From Helichrysum umbraculigerum (taxonomy: Eukaryota; Streptophyta; Magnoliopsida; Asterales; Asteraceae): 64,000 bases of DNA. The position numbers and the translations under genes were made by a program. Shown in pieces: positions 22,317 through 33,775 of the stretch. The stretch is from positions 243,527,250-243,591,249 of the forward strand of contig CATIUR010000001.1 in assembly GCA_949592205.1 (NCBI GenBank), read 5' to 3'. The number at the start of each line of letters is the position of its first letter. Position 1 is the stretch's first letter. The notes beneath the pieces are model-generated. The model searched no databases. It was not told where the DNA came from and saw only the letters and a list, made by a program, of their open reading frames with translations.

Positions 22317-22391
22317 TCGCGTCTCGATCGTCTTGAATCGCGTCGCGATCCTTGACTTTTCGCGTCGCGATTGTTACCCATCGCGTCGCGA
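22317..22391. promoter_or_regulatory. Phased TCGCGTCGCGA array in element B LTR
   Basis: Copies start at 22317 (one mismatch, TCGCGTCTCGA), 22338, 22360 and 22381, with steps 21, 22 and 21 bp. Each is a near-perfect palindrome (TCGCG, T, CGCGA). Spacers of 10-11 bp differ between copies. Confidence 0.65.
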
Positions 22392-22929
22392 CCTAGCTTT
22401 TCAGATTTTCGCGTTGCCATGAAATTTGATGGCAACTCTAAATGACTTCTGTTAACGACTCAAACTTCACCACAAAAGATCAACTTCAACACTTAACCAT
22501 ATTTCATAAACCTTGAATATACTTTTCATTATCCACAAAACATGACAAAATATATATATTCACTATTCGCTTACACTTTCAAAACACTTCTTAACCAATA
22601 ATTTAACTTCAAAATGTATTGTTGGGTGGCTTATACATGCAATACACAAAACTATAATTTAAAGAGAGGGACTTGCTAACTCACTTCTAGCAAGCGAATC
22701 CACGCTATCCTTTAGTAATATCTTTTCCTTGTTTATGCTCGCTTGTACCTACAACATTTAACAACTTAAAGAGTAAGCACATAGCTTAGTGAGTATATAG
22801 ACAATTAATTAAGTAATTCACTAATCAAACAACAATCAAATTAATGAGCAAGGTATAGAGATTACTTTCATTAAGTGGATCCACTTACACTTTCACTAAT
22901 CACATGTGTACACATCTAATTACAACTCT

Positions 22930-23050
22930 AGCTAATATAAATTAGCTAGTCTAATCGCAAGTATAGCTAACATGAGTTAGCTTACTAATCATAAACATAG
23001 CTAACATAAGTTAGTCATACTAATCACAACATAGCTAACATAAGTTAGCC
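22930..23050. repeat. 34-35-bp tandem array of AGCTAAC-N4-GTTAGC palindromes
   Basis: Four units start at 22930, 22965, 22999 and 23033. Each is a hairpin with arms AGCTAA(C/T) and (G/A)TTAGCT, with minor changes in the last two, joined by AT-rich spacers containing CTAATC. Confidence 0.75.
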
Positions 23051-24093
23051 ATTCAAATCAAAATCAATCTTTTCCATGTTCATTTCATATCTTTCACTAC
23101 AAATCAACTATTTTCAACAACTTGAAACAATAATCAACAAAATGATTAAAATAATATAATATAAAAGCTCCACTCGATTGTATGAATCTCTTGCACGTAT
23201 GAAATCCGAAATCATACAATCATTACTTAACTAACTTCCATATCACTCACCTTTGATGTGTTAGGCAAATTTGTGATTAAATAACCAAATGAAGATGTCA
23301 CTTCTTTAACACCTAACACATATAACATAACAACACATTTAGCATCAACTAATCACAACTTCAACTAACAATCATCTAAAATCCCTCCCCCAATTTGGTT
23401 TAGTCTTTAGCTAATTGATCAAAACCATACTTTTAATAACCATAAACAACTCAAGTGATTCATCACTCAAGTTTCTACTCAAATTCTTATTCTAACATCA
23501 TTTTCACACCCTAATAACATCTCTAATTACTCTTTAAACTAACTAACATATGCTTATGTAAATTTAGCTCAATTAATGAAAATCACCATAACCCTCACAC
23601 ATAATCTTTCACTTTGAGTGTGAAATTAAGTTAGTAATCATCACTAAGGTACTAACTAACACTAATTTCACATACATAAACCCTAATTTTGGATTAGAAT
23701 CATTTATTACTCAAAACTCCCCATAAACCCATTTATAGGTTATGAGAATGGAGAAAGATCACTTACTTAGGGTTTATGATAATCAAGAGATGATGAATTG
23801 AATCCTTACAAGCTTGAATTGAAGATTGGAATTGATTTTGGATAGTTAATTTTGTTTCCTGCTTATTTCTAGTTTCTGAAATGGGTCTGGAAGAGTTTGG
23901 AAGAAAGGAAATGATTTAATACATATGTATGGATAGATATATGTTATTAATTTGTTCCCCTCTATTATTATTATTTGAAACTTAGAAAGCATTCGCGATT
24001 TCTATTATTTTATACTACTTATAGTAATATTAACTTAAAACAGTTGTGTATAACTATTCACTAAATTAATACCTTAAAAATTAGGGTGTTACA

Positions 24094-24107
24094 ACTCTCC
24101 CCCACTT
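24094..24107 (-). other. Element B polypurine tract
   Basis: Minus strand AAGTGGGGGAGAGT directly before the 3' LTR. Element A has the identical 14-mer at 40073-40086. Confidence 0.9.
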
Positions 24108-26487
24108 ATTCTGTTCGTGTCCTCACGAACCATTCTTTGTGCACTGCGGGATAGTACACCATCACCCACTCTTCTGGTTCCCAAGTAAACTCTGAGCCTT
24201 TCCCAAGACGCCATTAAACCTTAACGATAGAGACTGATTTATTTCTGAGCTGCTTATCTTTCTGATCAAGAATCTTTACCGGTTCTTCCACATAATCAAC
24301 TTTTCATTTATTTCTATCTCGGGAAGTGGCACATAGTATGCTTCATCCACGAGACAATTTCTAAGTTGAGACACATGAAACGTGTAATGAATACCACCAA
24401 ATTCTTCTGGTAACTTCAATCGATAGGCGACTCTTCCAACTCTATTTAGAATTTCAAAAGGTCCAATGTACCTTGGACTTAATTTTCCCCGCTTGCGAAA
24501 ACAAATAATACTTTTCCAAGGTGAGACTTTAAGCATCACCTTATCACCTATTTGGAATTCTATCAGCCTTCTACATTTGTCTGCATATGACTTTTGTCAA
24601 TCCTGTGCCATTTTCAGTCTTTCACGAATCTGGTCAATCTTTTCTGTAGTCAACTGTAGTACATCGGTACTAACAATTTCTCGTTGACCAACCTCTCCCC
24701 AGCAAATTGGAGTTCGGCACTTTCTACCATATAACATTTCGTATGGTGGTATTTTAATAGAAGAGTGATAACTATTATTATAAGAAAACTCTACCAATGG
24801 AAGGCGAGTATCCCAACTGCCAACAAAGTCAATGGCACAAGCACGTAGCATATCCTCCGGAGTTTATATGGTACGTTCACTTTGCCCGTCTATTTGAGGA
24901 TGAAAAGCTATGCTTATTCTCAATTGAGTTCCCATATCTTCTTGGAATTTCTTCCAAAATCGAGAAGTAAAATGAATATCTCGATTAGAAACAATGGAAA
25001 CTGGAACTCCATGTCTAGCAACCACGTCACGAACGTAAAAATCTGCTAGCACTTCAAAAGATGAAGTTTCTCGAATAGACAAGAAAAGAGTACTTTTAGT
25101 CAACCGATCTACAATCACCCAAATAGAATCATGTTGTCGAGGAGTTCTCGGCAACTTAGTAATGAGATCCATGGTGATATGTTCCCACTTCCATAACGGT
25201 ATTTCCAATGGTAGGAGTTTCCTGTATGGTTGTTGGTGTTCGGCTTTGACTTGCGAACATGTGAGACAATTTTGAACATGCTTAACGATATCACATTTTA
25301 TACCTGGCCACCAATAATCACATTTCAAATCTCGGTACATTTTTGTAGCACCAGGATGAATAGAGTATTTGTATTTATGAGCCTCATCTAATAGCATTTT
25401 CTTAACTTCACTTATTCTTGGTATCCAGATTCTACCATAACGAGTCTTCAAACCTCTAGAATCAACAATTACTTCGACATGTGCGGCTTTTATAGGATCG
25501 AATAACTGAGGAGATACAATCATACTTAATGATTTCACACGAAGAAGGTAATGAGTAGCCTTTCGGCTAAGAGCATCGGCAACAACATTAGCTTTACCAG
25601 GGTGGTAAAGTATGTCGCAGTCATAATCTTTCACCAAATCTAGCCATCTCCTATGTCGATTATTTAAGTCACGCTGATCAAAGAAATTACATGAGGCTTT
25701 TGTGGTCTATATAAAAGGTAGATTTAACACCATAAAGATAATGTCGCCAGATTTTTAGAGCAAAGACCACAGCTGCCAATTCAAGATCATGAGTGGGATA
25801 GTTCTGCTCGTGTGATTTCAACTGACGTGAAGCATAAGCAATGACTTTCCCACGTTGCATAAGAACGCAACCTAAACCAAGTTTAGAGGCCTCACAATAG
25901 ACTACCATATCTTCTGTACCCTCAGGTAAAACGAGAATATGAGCTTGACTTAACTTTTCTTTTAACGTTTGGAAGGCTTTCATTTGCTCCTCTCCCCAAT
26001 TCCACTGGATATTCTTTCGAGTTAATTGCATCAATGGAGTAGCAATCTTAGAAAAATCTTGAATGAATCGTCGATAATATCCAGCTAGACCCAGAAAACT
26101 TCTAACTTCAGTGGGACTCAAAGGAGGGTCCCATTTCATTTCTGCTGCCACTTTGGAAGCATTAAGTTGAATACCAAGAACATTGATCACGTGTCCAAAA
26201 AACTGGACTTCCCGTAACCAAAATTCACATTTAGAAAATTTAGTATACAATCTTTCACGACGAAGCATCTCCAAGACCTGCCTTAAATGTATTGCATGAT
26301 CATCCTAACTTTTAGAATAGATAAGGATGTCATCAATAAAAAACAATCACCGACTTATCAAGCATAGGACGACAAACTCGGTTCATCAAGTCCACAAAGG
26401 CAGATGGAGCATTAGCTAAGTCGAAGGGCATAACAACAAATTCAAAGTGACCATAACGAGTACGAAAGGCTGTCTTTGGAATATCTT
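24106..26487 (-). pseudogene. pol: Element B pol, 3' part: RT end, RNase H, integrase, chromodomain
   Basis: From the C insertion downward the minus strand encodes the second half of Ty3/gypsy reverse transcriptase (RTRYGHFEFVVMPF, then the DD-containing ILIYSKS region after a one-base shift in a T run near 26335), RNase H (YASRQLKSHEQNYPTHDLEL), integrase with an HPG...CLTC zinc motif, MDLITKLP and GQSERTI, and a C-terminal chromodomain (EFTWEPEEW). Decay includes the T-run shift, stops near 26304, 24864, 24596 and in the chromodomain, and a shift near 24276. The RNase H Asp reads CEAS instead of CDAS, and the integrase VSDRD block reads VSNRD, both at catalytic positions. It joins at 35165 to the 5' half of the gene. 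Confidence 0.9.
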
Positions 26488-26946
26488 TGATAGTCCCGTA
26501 CGTGTAGGATCTGATCGGATCGTTGATGAATAACAAACAATCGATAAATGATTCACGAACACACGATTCTATAACGTTTCGTATATATTCACAATTGAGA
26601 ATATAACGTTTTTACAAACTCTTCTCTGCCTCTATCACACACAAAACGGCTCCCTCACTTATCACACAATGTCTCAAGAGTCTAACCCTAAAACTGAATT
26701 ATAACTCTCTATTTATACTTACATACTGCCCTACCTGCGACACTAGATAAGTGTCGCAGTTGCAGACTCTTGCGACACTAGCTAAGTGTCGCATTCTGCG
26801 ACATTGACCCAAGTGTCGCATGAACAGTGTTGTGTATATTTTCTATTTCACTATATATTACAGACTCGCATATACACATGCAGACTAATTGCCTTTGACA
26901 ATTACAATGGTTTGACCAACTGACTGACACACAAAATGCACCAACA
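26488..26946 (-). repeat. Element C 3' LTR
   Basis: 459 bp, uninterrupted. A minus-strand TATAAATA lies at 26710-26717, and three GCGACACT/AGTGTCGC hairpins follow at 26737-26819. Confidence 0.92.
26737..26819 (-). promoter_or_regulatory. Three GCGACACT hairpins, element C 3' LTR copy
   Basis: Hairpins with 8-bp arms GCGACACT and AGTGTCGC start at 26737, 26772 and 26798, each 21-22 nt long. The third left arm has one mismatch (GCGACATT). They lie about 20-110 bp upstream of the TATA box on the minus strand. Confidence 0.7.
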
Positions 26947-28653
26947 AACTCCCCCATGTCAGCAGCTTGGTCAAATAAGCTTCAATTAGTCTGAACCAAC
27001 AAACTCTTTCATGTCTTCAACAATCAAAAACTCCCCCACTGAGATAGCATGGTCTTCAGAAAAATCTTGATTTCCAGATTTATGTGACTGACACACATTT
27101 ATCATACAATAAGATCTTCAAACTCGGTGACCATCTCTCAATCATCAGTAGCATCTCCAATAGAATTTATCTTCACAGTCTTTGGAGAATAACCAACATC
27201 CTTTACATCTTCAATATTTGACTTTAACAAGATATGTGATATTTGAAGAAAATAACATAGAAATAATTTTTTTTTTGGATTTTCTTTATAAATGAAAAGT
27301 AAAGAATACATAAAAATAAAATAAATTGGGGATATGATTGTTTTAGGTCTGCTTAGAGATCATATCAGGCAAACATGCAATTATTAGGAAATAGTAAGTG
27401 TTATTTCGATCATCAGTATATTTGTCCACTATAAATTTACTTGACATATTTAAAGCACCTTTTATAAAAATTAGTTCAAGACGATCATCGGTATTGTTTG
27501 TCCATTTAAGCATATAACATCCGTATCTGTAAGCTAACCTTTATTGTTAGTATGAATATTAGTTTTGTGAAATCTATTATATGATATACTGATAAACTTT
27601 AGTAAAACTCATAACGCTGCATATTTTACAAACAAGGTAGAGATTACAAGACTAAGTTTTTCTCGGCTATCTCGTAACATACACTTGATATTAAAATTTA
27701 GGCATACATCAAACCTATTATTAAGATACTAGTGGCCCCCAGATCTGTACTTAGTACAACAGAGGGTCCCTTAGTATGAAAAAAACAAGTTTTAGACTAT
27801 TTGCATAACTAATGGATTCAGGTCTGTACGTGAGTACAACAATAGTCACCATTAGTTAGGCTAATGATCATATTATTACTATATGCCAAGTTTACACTTA
27901 CATAATGATTATGACAGCATATGGTATTACCTTCATTCATCAATTAAGACTTATATCATACATCATATAACAGTTGTTACAAAGTAATAGACAAGTATTG
28001 ATATTACTTCTTACTCACTCACAGACCGGTGTGTATGATGCCTACCGATACATCATGTGATGAAGCCAATGTTTATAAAAGCTATTTTAAATATGTCAGA
28101 TAAACCTACTGACATATCCAAGATAAACCTTAAAATTCCATTTTGTGCATGTCACCCGATGTACTATCATGTCCCAAGTTGTTTACAGACACAACCCATC
28201 GTCTTTCCAGAATTAAGAATCTTGCTGTTCTCATTTCTGATCCAAATAATCAGATGTTTTAAAACTTTTAATTTTTAAAATTACTCCCCCTGAACAGCAA
28301 ATTCTTTTCGCAATTCCAATTTAAAAGCAATCCCCTTAAACATTAAACTAATATTTTTGTATTTTTAATTTATCAAATTTCGCAACATTGCATTTCTTTG
28401 ATACTAAACAGTACAAAGAATGGCTGTAGCATTACTAACAAATAAAAAAAATAGAAAATTATCAAAATCACATATCAAGTCAAGTCAAATGCCTTTTAGC
28501 ACTTTTACCATCTCGTAACTTCGAAAATCTCATCAAACATTATAAGAATAACGACCATGAAATCACCTTACATCTTCATCACAAACACATTCTTGCAGTC
28601 ATAAAGGTATTAACTATCAAAAACCTAACTGCAGCACCACAAACAATAAAACA
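26947..28653 (-). other. Element C 3' noncoding region with repeated PPT-like tracts
   Basis: The tract next to the LTR is minus-strand CATGGGGGAGTT (26947-26958). Related GGGGGAGT words lie at about 27030 and 28283. Repeated polypurine tracts are known from Sireviruses. No pol-derived sequence is seen, and the plus-strand frame at 28057-28278 has no motif. Confidence 0.6.
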
Positions 28654-31293
28654 TTAGTACTTATGGGACACCCAAGCCTTGATAGAATTGGGTTGTCCAA
28701 AATCATCCATGACCATCACATCAATAAGTTTATGATATTTCAAAAACTCAGAAGATTTATTTATTAATGTGTTGTTTATGGATTTAGCTTTCCAAACCCG
28801 CAGAGGTTTAGATGATTTGTTTTCAACAATGTTGTGCTTTTGAACTTGAGGTCTACTAGGAACAACTTTGTTTACACTTTCCACTGGTTTGGAAGAAGAG
28901 GATGCACAACTAGATACAGGCGAATACGAACCACGCCTTGAAAAAGATTTTGAAAAAGAATTCCGAAAAGAAGAGGTTCTTGGCATCCCTCTACCAAACC
29001 TATCTAGGGATAATAACCTACAATCCCTAATTACATGTCCTTGTTGTCCACAACGGAAACAAGAACGTCGTTCAACATATGACCTATTTCAATGATTACC
29101 CATAAAAAGTTGAGGTGGAGAATGAACTGTTGGAGGCTTAGAGGATGAGGCATTTACAGGACGCGAATACTTATGTGTACACATTGATGCAGAAGCCTCT
29201 GAAGTTGAGCAAGTTGATGTTGAAGGTTGTTCATTTTTAGATTTTACATTTGAATCCTTCATTTGATTTTGAACCCTTTTGGATTCATTTTCAACCTTGT
29301 TTTTACCCTTTTTATTTGAAACCTCTACAGGTTCATTAGTCATTATATGATTTTCGGGTCTAACATTAACTTTTTCAACTTTAATTTTAGCCTCTTTCGG
29401 TAGATCCTCTACCTCAACAACCTCCTCTACACTAATTGGAGGTTTACATTCAACCTTAACAAAAGTAGGCTTAACAAACTCGGCCTTTTTAGCTGGCTCA
29501 TTAACTGGTGGATTGACAGATTTTGTGTCTTCTTTTGATGAAGTAGAAGGCACAAAATTTTTGATTTCATCCTGATTAGGCATTGGCGAATAATCGGCTG
29601 GAGGAGGCACTGAGTTATACCCAAGACCTGCCTTGCTTTTTGTATTCGTTCTTTGCTTCTCCAGAATTTGATTAAAAACAAAGGATGATGTTGAAAAGTT
29701 TGAAATTTTTCGTTTAAGATCAATAACTTCAAACTGAGAGTCAGCAAGTTCTTTGTTAAGTAAAGTTATTTCTTTCAAATAACTATCTATAGCATCTTGT
29801 TGACTATAGATTTTAGCTTTCAACTCTTTATACTCAGTCTGATAAGCTTTAAACTTATTTTCAAAAAGCTTTTTATTATCTTTTAAAACTTTATTTGCCT
29901 GCGTTAAATTTTCAAGATTAGTTCGCAGGTTTTCATTTTCATCCCTTTGTCTGTTGTTATCACCAGTTAATTTAAGGCAAGATAAACATTTAATAACAGG
30001 TTTTGTTTCTACCTCATGTATCTTTGCCAAGAGCGCACTGTGTTGAACATGTCCTTGAAGCGCACTCCAATCAAACATTCCTTGATTAAACACCACCATC
30101 GCCTGTGATGTTGTGCTGTTCTCTGGAGTCTTGGGAGCTGATGGTGTAGTGAATCCAGATGAGGGATATTTTTCCTTCACACATTCCTTAGCAAAGTGTC
30201 CATGAGACTGACAAATTTTGCATTTCACTTTGCTTTTATTAAAGCCAAGAACTGTATCACCATCATCATCCAAGTCTTTTCTACCCGTTCTTTGAAGAAA
30301 CTTCTTCGTTCTTTGGGTTATCATGGCCATACTCCATTTGATGTCCATCTGCTCCAGATCATCAGAGTCGATCTGTTCAAAGTCTTCCTCAGTAAGCTGC
30401 AGAGTACTAGCCTTCTTTGAAAGAATATTCTCATAAGAGTTGAGGAAAGCTGCAAAGATTGTGGCATGATCCTCAGTAGCCTTTGAAGGAGCTGTATGAG
30501 AAGTATATGAAGCATATGAAGTGCTCCCAGAAGGAGATGTAGCTAAATTGGAATTGGATCTGGAAGTATCATTCAGACTATGATTTTGAATATCAGACGC
30601 CTCTGACATCTTTTCTTTCTTCTTCATGTCACGAGCATACATCTGTAATCTACCAATGAGATCTTCCAAATCCAAGAGTTCAAGTTCTGGATCTTGTTCC
30701 AAAACTTTCACCTTGGAATCCCAATCGTTAGGTAAAGTACCTAATAACTTCTTGTTTACTTCTCCATTAGTAAGTACTATTCCTCCTTCAGCCAATTCTC
30801 TTACGAGTTGGGAGTATCTCTTAAACTCAACGTCCAAAGATTCAGTTGACTGTAAATCAAATGTGTCAAATTATTTCTAGACAAGTTCCAATTTACTAGT
30901 CCTATATTTTTCATATCCACCACATCGTTTTTCAATTGCAAGCCAGATGTCGTATGCAATATCATAATGTTTGAACATTTGTTGAACTTCCTTTGATAAG
31001 CATTTGATAATTGTTGAATAAGTTCTCCTTTCAGTATCCCAAGCTTTTCTCTCCTCAAGTGTCATGCCATTGTAAGACTTTTGTGGTGATACTCTTAAAT
31101 TCTTTGGTTCAACTACTGGTCTTTCATATCTTTCAACTAATGAGTTCCACATATCTGGATCATTTTTAGATATGAAGGCTTCGAACTCAAATCTCCATTC
31201 AGCATAATCTTTATCTGATGAAAACATAGGGGGTTCATTCTCTCTAACAAGTCCACCATTGTAACACATAAGAGCTTTAGAAGACATCTTCAA
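28654..31293 (-). pseudogene. gag: Element C gag (copia UBN2-type, two zinc knuckles), three nonsense codons
   Basis: One minus-strand frame of 880 codons runs from ATG 31293 to the stop at 28654 with only three internal stops (30877-30879, 30871-30873, 29089-29091) and no frameshift. The N-terminus (ENEPPMFSSDKDYAEWRFEF, WNSLVERY, TYSTIIKCL, AYDIWLAIEKRC) is a copia gag core of the UBN2 type. A C-X2-C-X4-H-X4-C knuckle follows (CKICQSHGHFAKEC; C206, C209, H214, C219 counted from the ATG at 30837), then a long coiled coil (ENLRTNLENLTQANKVLKDN), acidic and Lys-rich linkers, and a second knuckle (CFRCGQQGHVIRDC) just after the third stop. gag coats element RNA in virus-like particles. The protein ends without any pol. 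Preservation of the frame over 2.6 kb implies recent function; the source element may be intact. Confidence 0.88.
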
Positions 31294-31610
31294 CTAGAGA
31301 TTTATTTGCGAATTTCCCTCCAAAATTGAATTCGAAAATTTTGAAAATGACCCGAGTATAGCAAAACTTTACCGACACTAAAACTAAGCACTTTTAAGCT
31401 AAAAAACAAAATTTAGTACTATAAAATGTTTCGCGAATTTCCCGCCAAAATTTCATCCGAAAACGTTCAAAAACGTCCAAAAATGCCCGGGTAAAATGAA
31501 ACTTTTTCCAAGCTAAAATTGAACACTTTTAAGGCTAAGAAAAAATTTTGGAAACACAAAATTTTTCGAAGATTTCCCGCCAAAAAACTTTTTTTTTCTT
31601 CGAATCTAAC

Positions 31611-31816
31611 GCGACACTAGGTTAGTGTCGCTAGGAAGTGTCGCTTACAAGGTAGTGTCGCTATATAAGTGTCGCACAATATCAGATGGCGACACTAGGG
31701 TAAGTATCGCTATCAAGTGTCGCTAAATATCACAAGTGTCGCTGAAACCCTAATTGGCGACACTCAAGGAAGTGTCGCTGGTAAGGAAGTGTCGCTGGTA
31801 AGTGACGCTAAGTCGC
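31611..31816 (-). promoter_or_regulatory. GTGTCGC/GCGACAC array in element C leader
   Basis: Within about 206 bp between the gag ATG and the primer site there are eight GTGTCGC and three GCGACAC words plus two one-base variants, irregularly spaced (about 12-20 bp within clusters). They are the same words as the LTR hairpins. Being transcribed, they could act as RNA structure or as DNA sites. Confidence 0.65.
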
Positions 31817-32035
31817 GGCCAGCAGCCCCAAAACCCTAAAATTCGTAAAATTTCGATACCCTAACGAATTTTGACGAACGAACGACCAAAATACTCAGAA
31901 AATCAATCTAGAAACGATCTAAGCTATTCCCAATGATCAGAAACGAATTAAAACATGTAAATCGCTCACGTACCTTCGTTTTTAACCCGAAAACACGTCC
32001 AAAAACGATCCGAAACTGTTGAATACTTGATTCTC

Positions 32036-32048
32036 GGCTCTGATACCA
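32036..32048 (-). other. Element C primer-binding site (tRNA-iMet)
   Basis: Minus strand TGGTATCAGAGCC, two bases from the inner end of the right LTR. Confidence 0.93.
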
Positions 32049-32272
32049 GTTGATAGTCCCATACGTGTAGGATCTGATCGGATCGTTGTTGAATAACAAA
32101 CAATCGATAAATGATTCACGAACACACGATTCTATAACGTTTCGTATATATTCACAATTGAGAATAAAACGTTTTTACAGACTCTTCTCTGCCTCTATCA
32201 CACACAAAACGGCTCCCTCACTTATCACACAATGTCTCAAGAGTCTAACCCTAAAATTGAATTATAACTCTC

Positions 32273-32280
32273 TATTTATA
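32273..32280 (-). promoter_or_regulatory. Element C LTR TATA box
   Basis: Minus strand TATAAATA in the 5' LTR, about 20 bp from the D insertion point. Upstream LTR sequence has been displaced by D. Confidence 0.6.
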
Positions 32281-33264
32281 CTTACATATTGCCCTACCTG
32301 CGATGTGACACCCGTCAAATTAGGACTAGTAATTAGTGCCTAATCGAGTTTTAATACATGTAATTAGTTCTGTGCTAGGCTAATTAATGTATCAATATAT
32401 ATGTTGATGAATATATATACAAGAATACGATTTAATTAAATCGTACAAGTTTCAAACCGAACGTGGTTCGATCAATTAAATACGGACGTTGGTGAACAAT
32501 TTAATTTAAATAATACAATGTTATTTAAGTATACAATTAGATCTAAAAAAGTTATTTTGTAATAATTCGTATACAATTCACAACGTACAATCGATGATTA
32601 CGTGATTAAAATGTAAACACGCATACAAACAAAACGAGATAACGTTATATTTTATAACGCAACTATTAAGTATTTTATGAAATACTTCAATAAAAATGTC
32701 GAATAAATATTCGTATTTTTAAAACGTATAACTAAACGTTTAAAACAATCGTTTAACGTATAATCAATCGGGAAAACGAACGCCGCACGGAGCGCGACTA
32801 CACGGAGCAAAATTTGGTGAAGCCCACACTTGGTGGACCCCACCCAAAACCGGCCCAAGGTGAGGGTCATCACCCCCTCACCTCCTTCCTCTTTCTCATT
32901 TTCACTTTCTCATTCTCTTACTTCTTTCTTTTTCTCTCAACTTTCACCACACCACCACCTCACTAAATCACCAATTACTACCACCAAATGCACTCGAATC
33001 ACCGAAATAATTAGAGAAAAGGAATCACCACGCTACGATCTACAATCCTATCTTTCCGGATTTTCGTTTCGCCACTTTGTAAGTTTCCGACAAAATCCCG
33101 AAATCTCTCGTTTTAGCTTATTTTTACATATTATTGGGTTATTCAAGTATATATATGCCTATTAAACAAGTGAAACACGAATTTACAGCTTAAAAACGGG
33201 TTAAATTTGAGTTTTGGGTTGGAAAACGTCATCAGTCGTTGGGTTCTGTTTTGGTGTTCATCTT

Positions 33265-33543
33265 TGCGACACAAGCCTTGTGTCGCAGGTTGTGTCGCAT
33301 AAAACCTCTTGTGTCGTATTTTGTGTCGTAAAAACTCAGTTATGTCGGACCTTTTGCGACACAATATTGTGTCGTACCATATGTCGCAAATACCATGCGA
33401 CACAATCGCTATGTCGCTGTTGAATCAGCATTGTACGCTTATGCGACACAACCCTTGTGTCGCTAAGCTCTTGTGTCGCACTTCTATGCGACACAACCCT
33501 TGTGTCGCATAACAAATTATTATGTCGAATATTATGTCGCATA
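33265..33543. promoter_or_regulatory. GCGACACAA/TTGTGTCGC hairpin array in element D
   Basis: Three perfect 21-nt hairpins, arms GCGACACAA and TTGTGTCGC with 3-nt loops (GCC, CCC, CCC), lie at 33266-33286, 33443-33463 and 33488-33508. Between them are further TTGTGTCGC, TTGTGTCGT and ATGTCGC words. Outer arms and unit length equal those of element C's hairpins. Confidence 0.7.
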
Positions 33544-33687
33544 AAACAGAATATTTACAACTTTTTACTAAGTGTCGAGACCTAAATTTTATCACTTGAT
33601 TTCACCCAAATTCAAGTCCAGATGCATTTTTCACCAAAGCAATTTAATAGAAATAAAAAATTTTCGAGCTGACCTGGCATCTCGACC

Positions 33688-33775
33688 CCAGCCAGAGGCC
33701 AGCCCCTTGGACCCCGCCAGGGGTTGCCACCCCTGGAACCCCGCTAACCAGGGGCGCTGCCCCCGGACCCCCGTA
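33688..33775. repeat. GC-rich inverted-repeat block in element D
   Basis: Runs such as CAGGGGTTGCCACCCCTG and AGGGGCGCTGCCCCCGG give overlapping stems in an otherwise AT-rich LTR. Similar GC-rich sequence is common in plant LTRs. Role unknown. Confidence 0.5.

Larger units (their letters stand above)
22165..24093 (-). repeat. Element B 3' LTR
   Basis: 1,929 bp with TG...CA ends: minus strand TGTAACACCCTAATTTTT at one tip and GGGCGTTTCA at the other. It is followed on the coding side by the polypurine tract. It contains two ordered palindrome arrays (22317-22391 and 22930-23050). Confidence 0.88.

Noticed and set aside
33265..33543. Regularly recurring palindromes reminiscent of a CRISPR array
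   Set aside because: Eukaryotic LTR context, variable spacing, half-sites in both orientations and no cas genes.
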